From positions 2,501 to 66,500 of the forward strand of contig JAXGGA010005235.1 of assembly GCA_038373865.1 (NCBI GenBank): a stretch of 64,000 nt of DNA, read 5' to 3'. Below the pieces are notes generated by a model. The model worked only from the letters and a program-made list of their open reading frames with translations, made no database searches and was not told where the DNA came from. Positions 46,842 to 57,475 of the stretch are shown piece after piece (position 1 is the stretch's first letter; each line of letters starts with the position of its first letter). The DNA is from Uloborus plumipes (taxonomy: Eukaryota; Arthropoda; Arachnida; Araneae; Uloboridae). Made by a program: the position numbers and the translations under genes.

Positions 46842-47965
46842 TGCGACTGTCATTTAATATATTAGTGAATTAATCAGATTGCGAAATCTCATAAGACCTA
46901 AATTAAAACTTTTGCTAAACCATTTACCGATATGCTTCCCATTTATTCACATTTCTTCCCAAAACGAAAAATATATTTATTAAAAGCAAAAAGTAATCAT
47001 AACTTGCGGTTACCTTTTGGGGAAGAAATCCAACTTTTCATGGTTTCGGAACGAGATGTAAGATCTAAGGACAGGAGAACCGCTTTCAAAATGCCCTGGA
47101 GTTCTGCTATCCATCAGTGTAGTGTAGATGCAAAATGCAAAGGTTACGAAAGACAGGAAAAACTTTCTTTCAACGAAAACACCTTTCGTCCTTATGCCCT
47201 CAAGCTCCCGCTAAAAATTATCGCCCCCAGACCGAAAACGGTTACACTAATTAAACTGTCTGACTGATGCACAATCATACAATGGTGACTGGCGACGGAA
47301 TTCGCGATCCCACCCCAGGATCTGCTGCCAATCCCTTTATCCCCGGTAGATGTCTTTTCGTTTCGTGAATCAGTCGCCCAGTCTTTTACTTGAATAGGGG
47401 GGAAAAAAAGAAAAAAAAACTGCTATTGCAGCTTTGACTGGGAGGAAATGTCTGACGTAAATTTGAGAATAAAACGACAAAATTATTTTCATAACTTATC
47501 CCTCAATGAACGATATTTTATTTACGATGGGAAAAAAATCCCTCGATGAGGGGTTAAGCGGATTCCTAAAGGGAGGGGGTTGGAAATTGCCCTCCAGCTG
47601 GGCCCGTCCCAAATAAACACAAATGTATATTTCTACGGATTAAAAAAATCGCAAAAGTGGTAAGAGTATAAAACTAAAAATCATAGTTCGTATTTCAATT
47701 TCACCAAAGTACTTGAATTTTATGTATCATTTTTTTTTGTTTTGTTTGTTTTTTTATGTTTAATATCATCAGTTCCTCGCGGTACCCCTCATCTGTCGTT
47801 GAGGCACCCTTATTTGTCGCAGCACTCAGTTTCGGAACTTCCACCCAATGCAATAATTTTCCTCTAAAACAAGATGGAATGCAACATTTCTTACCAAAGT
47901 AGCCGCTGTTTTCTTACAGATGGCAAGAGACAGTGCCTCCCCCTACCCATATTTCAATAAGCACG
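46842..47965. other. No recognised gene; one unassigned 111-codon frame
   Basis: A plus-strand frame at 46932-47267 is open for 111 codons with fairly balanced composition, but I recognise no domain, splice context or homologous copy here. It is noted and not called as a gene. Confidence 0.3.
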
Positions 47966-47967
47966 CT

Positions 47968-48090
47968 TCAAATTACACAGGTCTGCAACCAAAACACTGC
48001 GTGGGATATTTTGAGTGTTCTTTATGTTTTTCGGTGTGCTGAATTCGAAAATGACCTCCGTTTTTGTCCATCACGTACAGTTTTTCCGCA
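47968..48090. repeat. Left copy of inverted repeat flanking the unknown pseudogene
   Basis: ACACAGGTCTGCAACC, TTTTTCGGTGTGCTGAATTC and TCCATCACGTACAG are found inverted at 49400-49545, at about 80 percent similarity by eye. Together the two copies bracket the pseudogene at 48675-49310. Confidence 0.65.
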
Positions 48091-48674
48091 AAACGTGTGT
48101 ACTGAGTGTGCTAATGTACCATTTTACCTCTATTTAACTGAAAAAAATTCTCTATTGATTTATGATTTAGAAAAATGTTTATTACAAATAGTTTTTCTTA
48201 TTTGCTTCTTTGATGTTCAAAGAGTACTTACAGTTATAAAAACTGAAAAAAAAGGGGGGAGAGAGTGAGGTTGGGCGTTAGATGGAGATAAGTGAAAACA
48301 GGCCTGCTACACTCCTCCACAGAGCCACATTGATCAGGTTCAAATATGTTGCTCTGGGTTCCTTCCTGGACTATTAAGGATTTTATTAAAATAAGGGTGG
48401 TAGTGATAAGAGAGATAAAGAATGTGGGGTCATTTTATTTATTTATTTTTCATTGAGGATTCGTTTATTAAAAGTATTAGTTTGTATTGAAGTTTTTTTT
48501 TTTTTTTAAATTTATTCCACTTCCTTATCAGATTAAGGGAAATATCTTTTTTTTTTAAATAAGCAGAAATGCTGCTATGGTGCATTTTTTAATCAAGTGC
48601 ACACCCGTTTTTAAAATAGAAATCGTCAAAGGTGCTGGGGCTAGTCGTGGTATTCCACGTTGGGCAGTATAGTG

Positions 48675-49310
48675 ATTGAGCGTGAAAAAGTGCTATTTCC
48701 AAATCTTTACATTAAATTAGGACTGATGAAGCAATTTATCGAGGGTTTATTTAAAAGATAGAGACTTTCAAATATGTTTTTTCGAAGTTTCTGAAGTTTT
48801 CTGAAGCTAAATTGAAAGAGGGAATATTCACACGACCTGACATAAGCAAACTTTTGTCCCTACCATTGTTTTTTGAATCAATCAATGAATGAAACTGAAA
48901 AAGAAGGCTAGAACTCATTCGAGGATGTGGTACAAAAGTGTATGGGAAGTAGCAAAGACTATGGCTCTGAAAACATCGTTGAGAGTGTGTTGGCTGCCTT
49001 CAAAGTTCAGCACTGTTCCATGAGTTTAAAAACCCAATTTCTACATTCACATGTAGACTATTTTCCCAAAAACCTTGGTGGCTTTAGTAAGGAACAGGAT
49101 GAGAGGTTTCATCGAGATGTTAAAGACATATAGAGACGTTACCAAGGAAAGTAGGACGTAAATATGATGTCATACTACTTTTGGATGCTCAAGCGGGAAA
49201 CATCGAGATCCAACCAGCGAAAGCGCACCAATAGGAGTATCAATAAAAAGAAAAATGGTTTTACCATAAAAAAGAGTAAACACTAAATGTGATCCACTTT
49301 TTAAAATGTG
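48675..49310 (+). pseudogene. Decayed copy of a multi-copy gene family of unknown function
   Basis: Ordered fragments in shifting frames are KLGLMKQFIEG (about 48715), KLKEGIFTRPDISKLL-like (about 48805-48855) and MSLKTQFLHSHVDYFPKNLG (49020-49079). These are followed by KEQDERFHRDVKDI, a stop, then RRYQGK and a D..MMSYYFWMLKRE-like end. This string of motifs is one I recall from numerous uncharacterised arthropod and other invertebrate proteins that occur in many genomic copies. The family's biochemical role is not known to me. Stops and frameshifts show this copy is dead. Flanking inverted repeats (47968-48090 and 49400-49545) suggest it was carried by a DNA element. Confidence 0.65.
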
Positions 49311-49399
49311 TTGTAATGAGTAAAAAAATTGTAAAGCTTTTTTTAAAAATAAATACATGATTTTCTTTAACTTTTTTTTTCGACTTTGACAGTTAAGTC

Positions 49400-49545
49400 C
49401 TCATGTATTGCAAAAAATCTGTACGTGATGGAAAAAAATGAAGCTCATATTCGGATTCAGCACACCGAAAAACACGATAAAATCAGTCAAAACATCCCAT
49501 GCATCTGTTCAAAATTTTTTTTTTTGCAGACCTGTGTTATTCAGT
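49400..49545. repeat. Right copy of inverted repeat flanking the unknown pseudogene
   Basis: It is the reverse complement of 47968-48090, including CTGTACGTGATGGA and CAGCACACCGAAAAA, ending at GCAGACCTGTGTTATT. The imperfect match implies an old element. Confidence 0.65.
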
Positions 49546-49589
49546 CACATAATGCAATAAACACATAAAAGTGTTGCAGTAAACCATGT

Positions 49590-50215
49590 CATTTTTTTAA
49601 TGTGTTTTGTTTTTTTCGGAGGAAGAGAGACACAAAATTCAGCAGGGACAGTTTTTGCCACCCCCTCGGAAGCTAGCACCCGGGGCGGGCCGCCCCTCGC
49701 CCCCACCTTCCTACGCCACTGCAGCCGCACCCCCTAGATCAGAGCCAATGGGAGGTCACTGTGACCTCCCATTTTATTTATTTGACTTTTATGCTAATTT
49801 TTGGAAACTTTATATAAACTGCGTTATTATATCTAGTATTGATTACTTTTCAGAAAATGATAGTTAGCTTGCCTGTTTTTGGGGAGAAAATTTTTAATTT
49901 ACCGAATGAAACTCGGGATTTTACTGAATGATTAAAAAATAAATAAATAAAATACAAGAATGCATACTTATCTATGTCTACCAAAAGAGACGTGAGGCAT
50001 CACGAAAATAAATAAATTAATTAATGAAAAAAAAAAGAAAATAAATAAATGAAATAAAGAAGTTCAGCCGTGCAATACTGTCTCACTGTTTTCAAATTTC
50101 ATCAGCCAATTTGTATCAGATAAGAACTTTTTGGGAGGTCACAGTGAGCTCCTATTGGGGTGCTACTGCTTGCACCCCCCTAACGTGAGTCCTGGCTACG
50201 CCCTTGGATATAGTT
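49590..50215. repeat. Composite of hAT-like termini and a GGGAGGTCAC palindrome
   Basis: The minus strand reads GCAGTGGCGTAGGAAGGTGG from 49722, a hAT-like terminus followed by GC-rich sequence. At 49748-49773 TGGGAGGTCACTGTGACCTC is a perfect short palindrome, and GGGAGGTCACAGTGAGCTCC recurs at about 50135. A GCACCCCCCTAACG..GGCTACGCCCTTG terminus ends near 50208. Several elements overlap; I cannot assign exact limits. Confidence 0.5.
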
Positions 50216-50261
50216 TAATAAAAACATAAATAAACAAACTCAAGAGTGACATCATTGTACT

Positions 50262-50975
50262 CAGTGGCGTAACTAGGGGGGTGTTTTGGGGACAACCCCC
50301 CCCCCCCGAAACGTTGGTCCAAAAAATGAGATGAAAAAATGTAAAAACTCCTAGAATGAAAAAGTATGATTCTTCCGCGAATATCATAGTGTTACAGACT
50401 TCATTGCCACCCCCCTCCCCTTCCCAGAACCATTAAGGATTGTTTTGTTAGGAAATGTCAAAAATGTCCGGAGTTAGGCCTCCAAACCCCCCATTATGAT
50501 AGAAATTCGTCTGAAATTGCGTCTTTGGAACTTAAATTTTGAAAAAATTGCTTGTAAGAATTTCTGTATCCTATCATTTTCTTTCACATTATTAAAAATG
50601 GCCGGCAATCGTGTTTTACTGACTGAGGAAGAGATTGAACATCCTTTTCTCGAACATCACCAAGATAGTCTAGAATGGAGTTTTTAGAGGTACAATTTAT
50701 GAAAATTTCAGGGGGCGAACCGCTGGACCCCCTTCTATTTTTCTGCAGTAATATTTCTTAAGACTGCAGCACAATTCTAGTGTCAGAGGTTATTACTCTT
50801 TAAAAAACTGTCCGGTTTTTTGAATTTCGGAAGTACGCATTTTTAAGTGCGTACTATATACGTATACACATACATACAAAGTGTGGAAAAAAAGCCCCCG
50901 CCACCATGTTTTTAACCTCGTGACAACTTTGAATAGAACCCCCCCCCCTGAAACCAACGAGTAGTTACGCCACTG
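50262..50975. mobile_element. hAT-type non-autonomous element, 714 bp, with 8-bp duplication
   Basis: The ends CAGTGGCGTAACTAGGGGGG and GTAGTTACGCCACTG are inverted repeats. ATTGTACT flanks both sides exactly (50254-50261 and 50976-50983). The interior has units of the CTTAAATTTTGAAAAAATT family and C-runs. No transposase. Confidence 0.85.
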
Positions 50976-50983
50976 ATTGTACT

Positions 50984-52018
50984 AAACTGCATAAAGATAC
51001 ATCGGGCAAGGTGATGAGTAAGGAAGTTCACAATATTGCACCCAATAGAATGACAAGGCGCTAACAGTTCACAGTGAATTCTTGCTTCAAGTATCAAGAG
51101 CAAAACAAGACAGAAGTTTTTACTCCGAAAATCAAATAAAAATATATATATTAATTATTTTTCTTGTGGTCAAAGCTGAAAAGTGTACTGATTTACCCCG
51201 TTTTGCGGTAGTGGTCATTAAAGCATCATTAATGGAATGAAAAAAAAAATAGCATCACCTGAAATAGAAGAGGAATTTGAAACAAAAAACATGTTAAATA
51301 AAATGATTAAATATTGCTTTTAAATTGAGACATTATGAAGTTCCAATTAAATCTATGAAGCGCAATTTGAAACTAAGAAATATGTAAGTCCTCAACCATT
51401 TTGTGTTTATGAATAGCAATGATTCAAAATAAAGTATTTTTCATAAGAATTAAAAGAAAACATCAGGTTTAAAAAAAAGTATTGGCACACCTTGAATTTT
51501 CCTGGTGTTCCAGTGAGCCAGCATGCCATTTGTCATGGTTTATGCTGTATTTCAATACTGTTATTTTTCATAATTTTGATTTCTTTTTTCGAAATTGTTG
51601 CTTACGATACCCATTTAATGAAAATGGTGACCAAAGTGAAAATTGGTCTCATTTGGAGACTGGCGGCCGCGAGTTTTGAGCTTTAATAAAGGACTTATTG
51701 CATTGTTTCTTATATAATGTAATATATAAGATATAACCGTTTGCAGCTTGATATATACATGTGATCTGAATTCATTTTCAGCTTTCATCACACATATGTC
51801 ATTGAACTGGGTGTAATAACGTTATTTTTATGCAAAATAGAAGTTAAATACTTTTTGAAAATGCTAAAATTTTTATTTTGTAAGGTGGTGAACAATTCAG
51901 AAGCTTTTAAAAGTTATGATAAATAAGTACACAGATAAAAATCTAACTGATAAAATTTAATTTTCTTATTAGGGTATTATACTTAAGAATTTAATTGCCA
52001 AAGAAATCCTGAAAATAT
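50984..52018. other. Upstream region of the ZNHIT1 homologue
   Basis: It contains no recognised repeat ends. GACTGGCGGCCGCGAG at about 51658 is a small GC-rich island that might mark a transcription start. A good acceptor (AATTTTCTTATTAG, ending about 51973) lies 46 bases before the ORF, suggesting an upstream non-coding exon. Confidence 0.35.
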
Positions 52019-52468
52019 ATGAACATGGCCAGTAACAACGCTTCACGATCCTGTGTTAAAAGGAAAGTTTTGGATGAGAATGCTAGAAATAGAAGAATTC
52101 GGGAACAGCTCCTACGCTTAGAGATGGATAACCACCATGAAAACGACTGTATATCAGATGATGATATCACTGACCAATCTTTTGGAAAAATGGGAAAAAA
52201 GAAGCAGAAAAGTAAAAAGCAATTAGGTGGCGGTAAATACAAAAAAAATTTCACAGCATTATTGGAAGAGGAATTGGCAAATTGTCCTCCAGGAAAACCA
52301 AATTACATGACCGCAGTGGTACCTCCTTCAAAGTACCCACCACGGCATTTCTGCTCGGTTTGTGGATTTGCATCAAATTATACCTGTGTTCAATGTGGTG
52401 CTCGTTTCTGTTCTATTAAGTGCAACGGTGTTCACAAAGACACTCGCTGTTTGAAATATTCTGTGTAA
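52019..52468 (+). CDS. ZNHIT1: ZNHIT1 homologue, HIT-type zinc finger subunit of the SRCAP/SWR1 complex
   Basis: The 149-codon frame (147 from the second ATG at 52025, in better context) matches the length and layout of animal ZNHIT1, about 154 residues. A basic N-terminus (KRKVLDENARNRRIREQLLR) is followed by an acidic segment, a lysine stretch, then KKNFTALLEEE and GKPNYMTAVVPPS. The C-terminal HIT zinc finger is CSVCGFASNYTCVQCGARFC with a later C..VH....C, supplying the zinc ligands. ZNHIT1 is a core subunit of the SRCAP/SWR1 remodeller that deposits histone H2A.Z in the nucleus. The coding region is uninterrupted, unlike the multi-exon vertebrate gene. A retrocopy is possible, but I see no poly-A tail or target duplication and the sequence is fully conserved. 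ATG 52019 and 52025 are two residues apart; the start is ambiguous. Confidence 0.93.
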   Translation: MNMASNNASRSCVKRKVLDENARNRRIREQLLRLEMDNHHENDCISDDDITDQSFGKMGKKKQKSKKQLGGGKYKKNFTALLEEELANCPPGKPNYMTAVVPPSKYPPRHFCSVCGFASNYTCVQCGARFCSIKCNGVHKDTRCLKYSV

Positions 52469-53907
52469 TCTTTTACACTTTTATTTTATTTCATTTTTGT
52501 GCAATGTATTGCTTAATTTAAAATACATTGTATCTCATGGTTTTATTGAAATTTTATGTTGCAACTATGTCTTAAATCAAAACTCACAGTCGCATTGTGG
52601 CGACCTAGTTTGAAAAAGTAGCAACCCAAGAAACTTTTTCGGTGGCAAACATTCCACGGCTACATATTCTAAATCAAATTTTTTGTGTGATTGCCCTGTT
52701 TGGTAATATGAAAGTGGAAGTAGACAAAATTCTTACGTGCCTAACTTCCCAAAAATTGAACTGAATGTTTATTTTAATGCAAATTACTGAAAATAACGCA
52801 AAATGTACCGTTTTTATTCATCTTTATTTTATCTTCAGAATATTGTTTTATCTTGACTGCTTTCGACACTAATGTGCTAAAAATTGACCATTTTATCTGA
52901 ATTGTAGTTTCTTGAGGAGTAGTAATTACTTTTATGCAATAAAATCAAAAATCTATTATCATGTATTTTTTCATTGTCACCATGTTTGGCCATTCTCAAA
53001 ATGGAAGCAGACAAGAATCTTAGTTGTCTAAGTTTACATAGCAGGATGGGATGTTTATCGCAATGTAACCTATGGAAAATAACATAAAATGTGCCAAAAT
53101 TCAGAGTTAAAAAAGAAAAAATATTTTGTTGAAAAGGAAATTTTTCTGCCAAATTGTACCCCATTGTTGCTTTGGAGACTGTTATAAATTGAAACTATTT
53201 CATTTAAAATGCAGTTTCATGCCAACTTTTTGTTTGTTTATTATTTGAAAAAGTTCAAAAATGTATTTTAATTTGAAATGCATGTTTAGTTAAAAAATTT
53301 ATATTAAATGTGAAAGCTCTATTGTTTATTTTTATGAAACTAGTACCCCTCCCCCATTTCATACTTTAAAGCTTGGTGCCACTCAGAAAGTTATCTTTTA
53401 CACTCTCTTGACCTTTTTACACTTGCTTGTATAATTTATATTTCTTTCTCTTCTGATAGATAAATATTTTTTGTAAGTTCTGATGCCCTATTTAAAAATG
53501 TTATAAGTTTTTGAGTTTTAAATTGTGTTTGAAGCCTTAACCATATGTTTTTAGTAAGTTATAAACGTATTTTAGAAAAATCCCTTTCTTTGCAAAATTT
53601 CTGCAAGTGTATATTTATAGATTGGATTTGTGCAGTTTCAGTATCAAACCTTATGTGCCTTTTGACTAAACTATTCATTAGTATGAGAAGTTGTCATTAA
53701 ATGTTCCTGTAAAAATAACATTACTGCTTTTAATCATTTTAAGGAGTTTTCGAAAGTCTGACTTGAAATCTCCTGAACCTCTTTTATTCATGTTAAAATG
53801 TGATATTTTGTACTAGCATTTACTACTTACTTTTTTTTACATGCCATGTTCTTTTACTATTTTACAGTAAAATATCTTTTCTTGCTTATGTAATATTCTA
53901 TGAGTAT

Positions 53908-53917
53908 CTAATAAAAA
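53908..53917 (+). terminator. Candidate ZNHIT1 polyadenylation signal
   Basis: CTAATAAAAAGG is followed by a GT/T-rich stretch (TTTTGTTGAATCTT), a typical cleavage context. It would imply a 3'UTR of about 1.45 kb. No AATAAA lies close behind the stop codon. Confidence 0.4.
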
Positions 53918-53992
53918 GGTTTTGTTGAATCTTAGAATGTGCTGCTTTAATTTTAGATCTTTAAAATTTCTTACTTTAAAATTACTTTTCTT

Positions 53993-54690
53993 TTACCTTC
54001 TTCCTTTTTCTGTATCTTTCTCTCTGAGAGGGTAGGAAGCTCTCTCTCGAAAATTTTTGGAATTAAAAGCCTGAAAGTGCATTTTTAGTTTATGTTTATT
54101 GATGTTAGAGGAATATGGATTTAGGGGCTCCTCCTGAAGTTTTTTGGTGTTGAGCAGACCAGTCATTGACAGGGGTTGTCTAAAAAATCGATACATTAAC
54201 CAATAAGTGGGAGTGGTTTTTGTTTTCAGATGAAGTTTGCATTGGGGTTGCAATTTTTAACCCGCCTTAAAATTTTAAATGACAAACCTAGTGTAGATTC
54301 TAAAATGCAATTTTTCCTTCACAGTATTAATATATTTACATATAAGTGGGAGAGGATTTTGCTGTTTTTCGGTATATTGAGTGTATACTGTTTGTCCCAT
54401 CCCATGAAAAAATTAGAAATGACGAGCCTATCTAAATGAAGAATTATATGATGTCTTTGGTCTTGTCGAGGAGGTTATGATCCCTTTTTGGTTCCGTACT
54501 TTGAGTTACACTTGAATTTATGACCCTCTGAAGTGGCCTCTGGACTCCTATCACCAATTTCCCCCCATAAATCCGACATAGGGAAGCACCCATCCTTTCA
54601 TTATGTCTCTGGAAACAATATTTTAAGCTGCGGGCTCCTTCTAATTTGTTGGACCCGTCCGTTCTTGATTTTGGGAGGGGCAGAACCCCC
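53993..54690. repeat. Diverged AATTTTTGGAATTAAA-type repeat units
   Basis: Units resembling those inside the 11.4-13.7 kb element recur: GAAAATTTTTGGAATTAAAA, GGGGCTCCTCCTGAAGTTTT, then GCTGCGGGCTCC. No gene is supported. Confidence 0.45.
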
Positions 54691-54700
54691 TCCCTTTATA

Positions 54701-54901
54701 CTGTAAAGGCCTTTAATTTCGCGGGCCGTAATTTTCGCGAAAATGAATATATCGGTGATTTCGCGGGCCGAAAATTTCGCGAATTTTGCATGTACAGAAC
54801 CGAAAGTTGAAAAAGTAAAAAGAAATTCGCGAGGCCTAAATTTTCGCGATTACGAAGGGCTCGCGAAAATTAAGGCCTCGCGAATAAAAAGGCCTTTACA
54901 G
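54701..54901. mobile_element. 201-bp palindromic MITE rich in TTCGCGA motifs
   Basis: The ends CTGTAAAGGCCTTTAATTTC and AAAGGCCTTTACAG are inverted repeats flanked by TATA on both sides (54697-54700 and 54902-54905). A TA duplication, as in Tc1/mariner, is the minimal reading. At least eight CGCG sites (TTTCGCGGGCC, TTCGCGAAAAT) punctuate the arms, unusual in this AT-rich region. Confidence 0.75.
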
Positions 54902-54905
54902 TATA

Positions 54906-56120
54906 CATGCACTCCCTTTATATAAATGCACTCAGAATAAAAATTCTTTTTTTTTTTTCTATTTTGCAATCCTCTAGCACTTTCGTAATTTTTTCCATTT
55001 TTGCCACCAAATCGCATGATATTTGAAGCAACAAAAGCTCTCAAATATTTGACAAAACTGTTTCTGCTTGATTTCATCACATTGCTGTGTTTTTGTTTCC
55101 CCGCCATCACTTCTTTCATGCGCGTACTTGTATAAGAGAAGATTCATAAAATAAAGGTTGGTGTTTTTTGAAAATTAAATATGTATTGTACCTTTTTAAG
55201 TCATTGGTATACTGTTGTAATTACATGTTTTTATATGGTCTTCGATATGTTGCATCCCGGCATAGAAGAGTTGTGGTATTTTAAAGAAAGCTGTTATACA
55301 TTCGGTCTAATGTGTGTGGAAGAAAGATTTAGTTGAGTAAAACTTCTGCAAACATTTGTTTAATGAAGCATTAAACTATATTTTAGCTGTTACTTCTGCT
55401 TTCAAACAGTTGTCTGGATGTAAAATGACCCAATTTTTTCAAGATTTAGTTTAATAATTATGAATCGCAAAAAAAAAAAAAAATGCTGACAATGTTTGCT
55501 TTAAAGCCAGAAAAGAAATAAACGCGTAGTTATACTATCAACTAAGTCACTTGCTACTATTATGCAAATTGATAAACTATGTTCCGAAGTGTTGGTTAAC
55601 TGCCTGAAATTCTTTTTAATTGAACCAGTTGCATATGGTATTTCAATTTATACTTGCATTAGGAATAGCTTATTCATAAGCTGTTATTAAATTAATATTT
55701 AGTTTTATCACGCATATTGTTTGCCCAAAAATAACAAGAACAGGTTAGTTTTTCCTTTTGCAATGAAAATATTTTTATACCATTAGATCGAATTTTAAAC
55801 ATTTTTATTACTATTCATTAGTGTTGCAGTTTTTTTTTTTTTTGAACTACGTATGTCTGAACAGGGCCTGACGAAGGATTCAAAGGCCCATAGGCATTAG
55901 AAGTGATGGGGCACTCTAGAGTCATTGCAAGGACCAAAAAAAAAAGTGTTTAGGGAGAGGTAGGGAACGGTTTATATCTCAATTTTTTCAAACACATTAT
56001 ACATAACATACACACATTTGTGTCTCATTTCGTTCCTTTGGCTGAAAAAAAAGTTACATATCAAAGAAATTAAAATTGAATAATATTTACAGATTGCAAC
56101 CATGACTGCAAAAGTTGACA
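54906..56120. other. Gene-free AT-rich stretch
   Basis: No supported gene or defined element. A-runs lie at 55470-55483 and a T-run near 55831-55842. Confidence 0.35.
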
Positions 56121-56125
56121 AACCT

Positions 56126-56325
56126 CAAATGAATCGGTGGTTTGAAGAAGGGAACGAAGACCAAAATTTCAAAATTAGGTTTTTTCGTGATTGTATATCT
56201 CCTACTGTGGATACACGTGTTAGTGAGAAGAAAAAAACAAAAACCAAAGGAGATATACAATCACGAAAAAACCTAATTTTGAAATTTTGGTCTTCGTTCC
56301 CTTCTTCAAACTGCCGGTTCAATTG
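56126..56325. mobile_element. 200-bp near-perfect hairpin MITE
   Basis: Arms 56126-56199 and 56252-56325 are near-identical reverse complements; the core TGAAGAAGGGAACGAAGACC to GGAGATATAC is perfect for about 65 bp. They surround a roughly 50-base loop containing ACACGTGTTAG. Open frames on both strands are the two faces of the hairpin. A perfect match implies a recent origin or gene conversion. Confidence 0.75.
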
Positions 56326-57340
56326 TAAGTGTACCGTTGTTTTTCAAATCTTGGCTTAAATAAGGGTTGGGAATCTATATTTCAGAGCACCCCAGGCCCC
56401 CATTGTTGTTAGCACACCACTTCAGTACCACATGTACTCAACATTTTACAGACACGTGAAAATTCATTTAATATTGTAATCTATATTTGTAGTTAAGTCA
56501 ATATCACGATATTTTTTTCATCTGATCAACAATGCCAATGAATAAGTGTTATTCATATTATTAAATAACGGGAGGGGGGGAGTAATCTTTAAAAAGAAAA
56601 AAAAAATCCATTTAAGGAATATTAAAAATTGAAAATCTCTCAGAAAAATAAGCATTTTGTTTCTTACAGTCAACCATGAATCTTTATATAAGCCCGCAAA
56701 GGTTGTTTCCTGAATTTCGTTACTTTTTCTTTTTCCTTTTTTTTTTTAGTGCTGACACTCATTTTTTCCCCAGTCCCCAATGATTTTTTGCAAAACACAA
56801 ATTTAAAGGTAGAAAAAAAAGAAGAATGGATTTCTCTGGCTGCGCTAAATCAGATAATTCCTACCTTGATTTTGGAGACAGACAAGTAGTCAGAAGTCTT
56901 CCGAACAGACAGACGCGGACAATTTGTTATATCAAATGATAACTGTTCAATAAATGAGATAACATTGGTTACATTTTTTTTCCATTCCCGATTAAAATGG
57001 AGGAGTTAAATAAATTTGAGTACTTCAAAAAATTAGCTAGGCTCTCAATTTAAGCCTAACAAAAAAATAGTGGATTCAATAATTTAAATAAATGAAAGAA
57101 TAATTTCTAATTAAAATATTAATAATTTCCTTTTCTTAATTGAACAACGGATATACAATGAAAAGATGTATGTATAATAAACAAGTTACTAGCAAAGTAC
57201 AAATAATCAAAAATGATGTCTTGAATAATAGAATGCAAAGATGCTACTAAGGTAATTCTTTCTCTTGCTTTGCTTAAACTGTTCTTTTTCAAAAACAACG
57301 TTTGGCAAATAGCTTCATTGTTATCATTTATATATTTCTT

Positions 57341-57475
57341 TCAGCCCAGTTCTTCATCGTGTCTTTCAGATTCATCATTTTGTTCAGCTTCACCAAATGA
57401 TTCATGATCTTCTCCTTCAGTTCCTGCGACCATTAGTTTTAGCTTCTCTTTCTGTTTTCGTTTAAAAAATCCAAA
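57341..57475 (-). CDS. Integrin alpha subunit, last coding exon (cytoplasmic tail)
   Basis: After an acceptor (TTTTTCCATTACAG on the minus strand) the exon encodes FGFFKRKQKEKLKLM and an acidic tail ending DEELG and TGA, 44 residues. The GFFKR motif is the membrane-proximal signature of integrin alpha tails; it clasps the beta subunit and keeps the receptor inactive until talin-driven separation. The exon continues in phase 0 from the transmembrane exon at 63448-63570. The tail is long and acidic. It does not match the short Drosophila PS2-type tail as I recall it, so I do not assign an orthologue group. The donor intron is about 6 kb and filled with transposons. Confidence 0.92.
   Translation of the reverse strand, partial: FGFFKRKQKEKLKLMVAGTEGEDHESFGEAEQNDESERHDEELG

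Noticed and set aside
46932..47267. 111-codon frame as a gene
   Set aside because: No recognisable domain, splice or polyA context. A frame this long can arise by chance in 64 kb.
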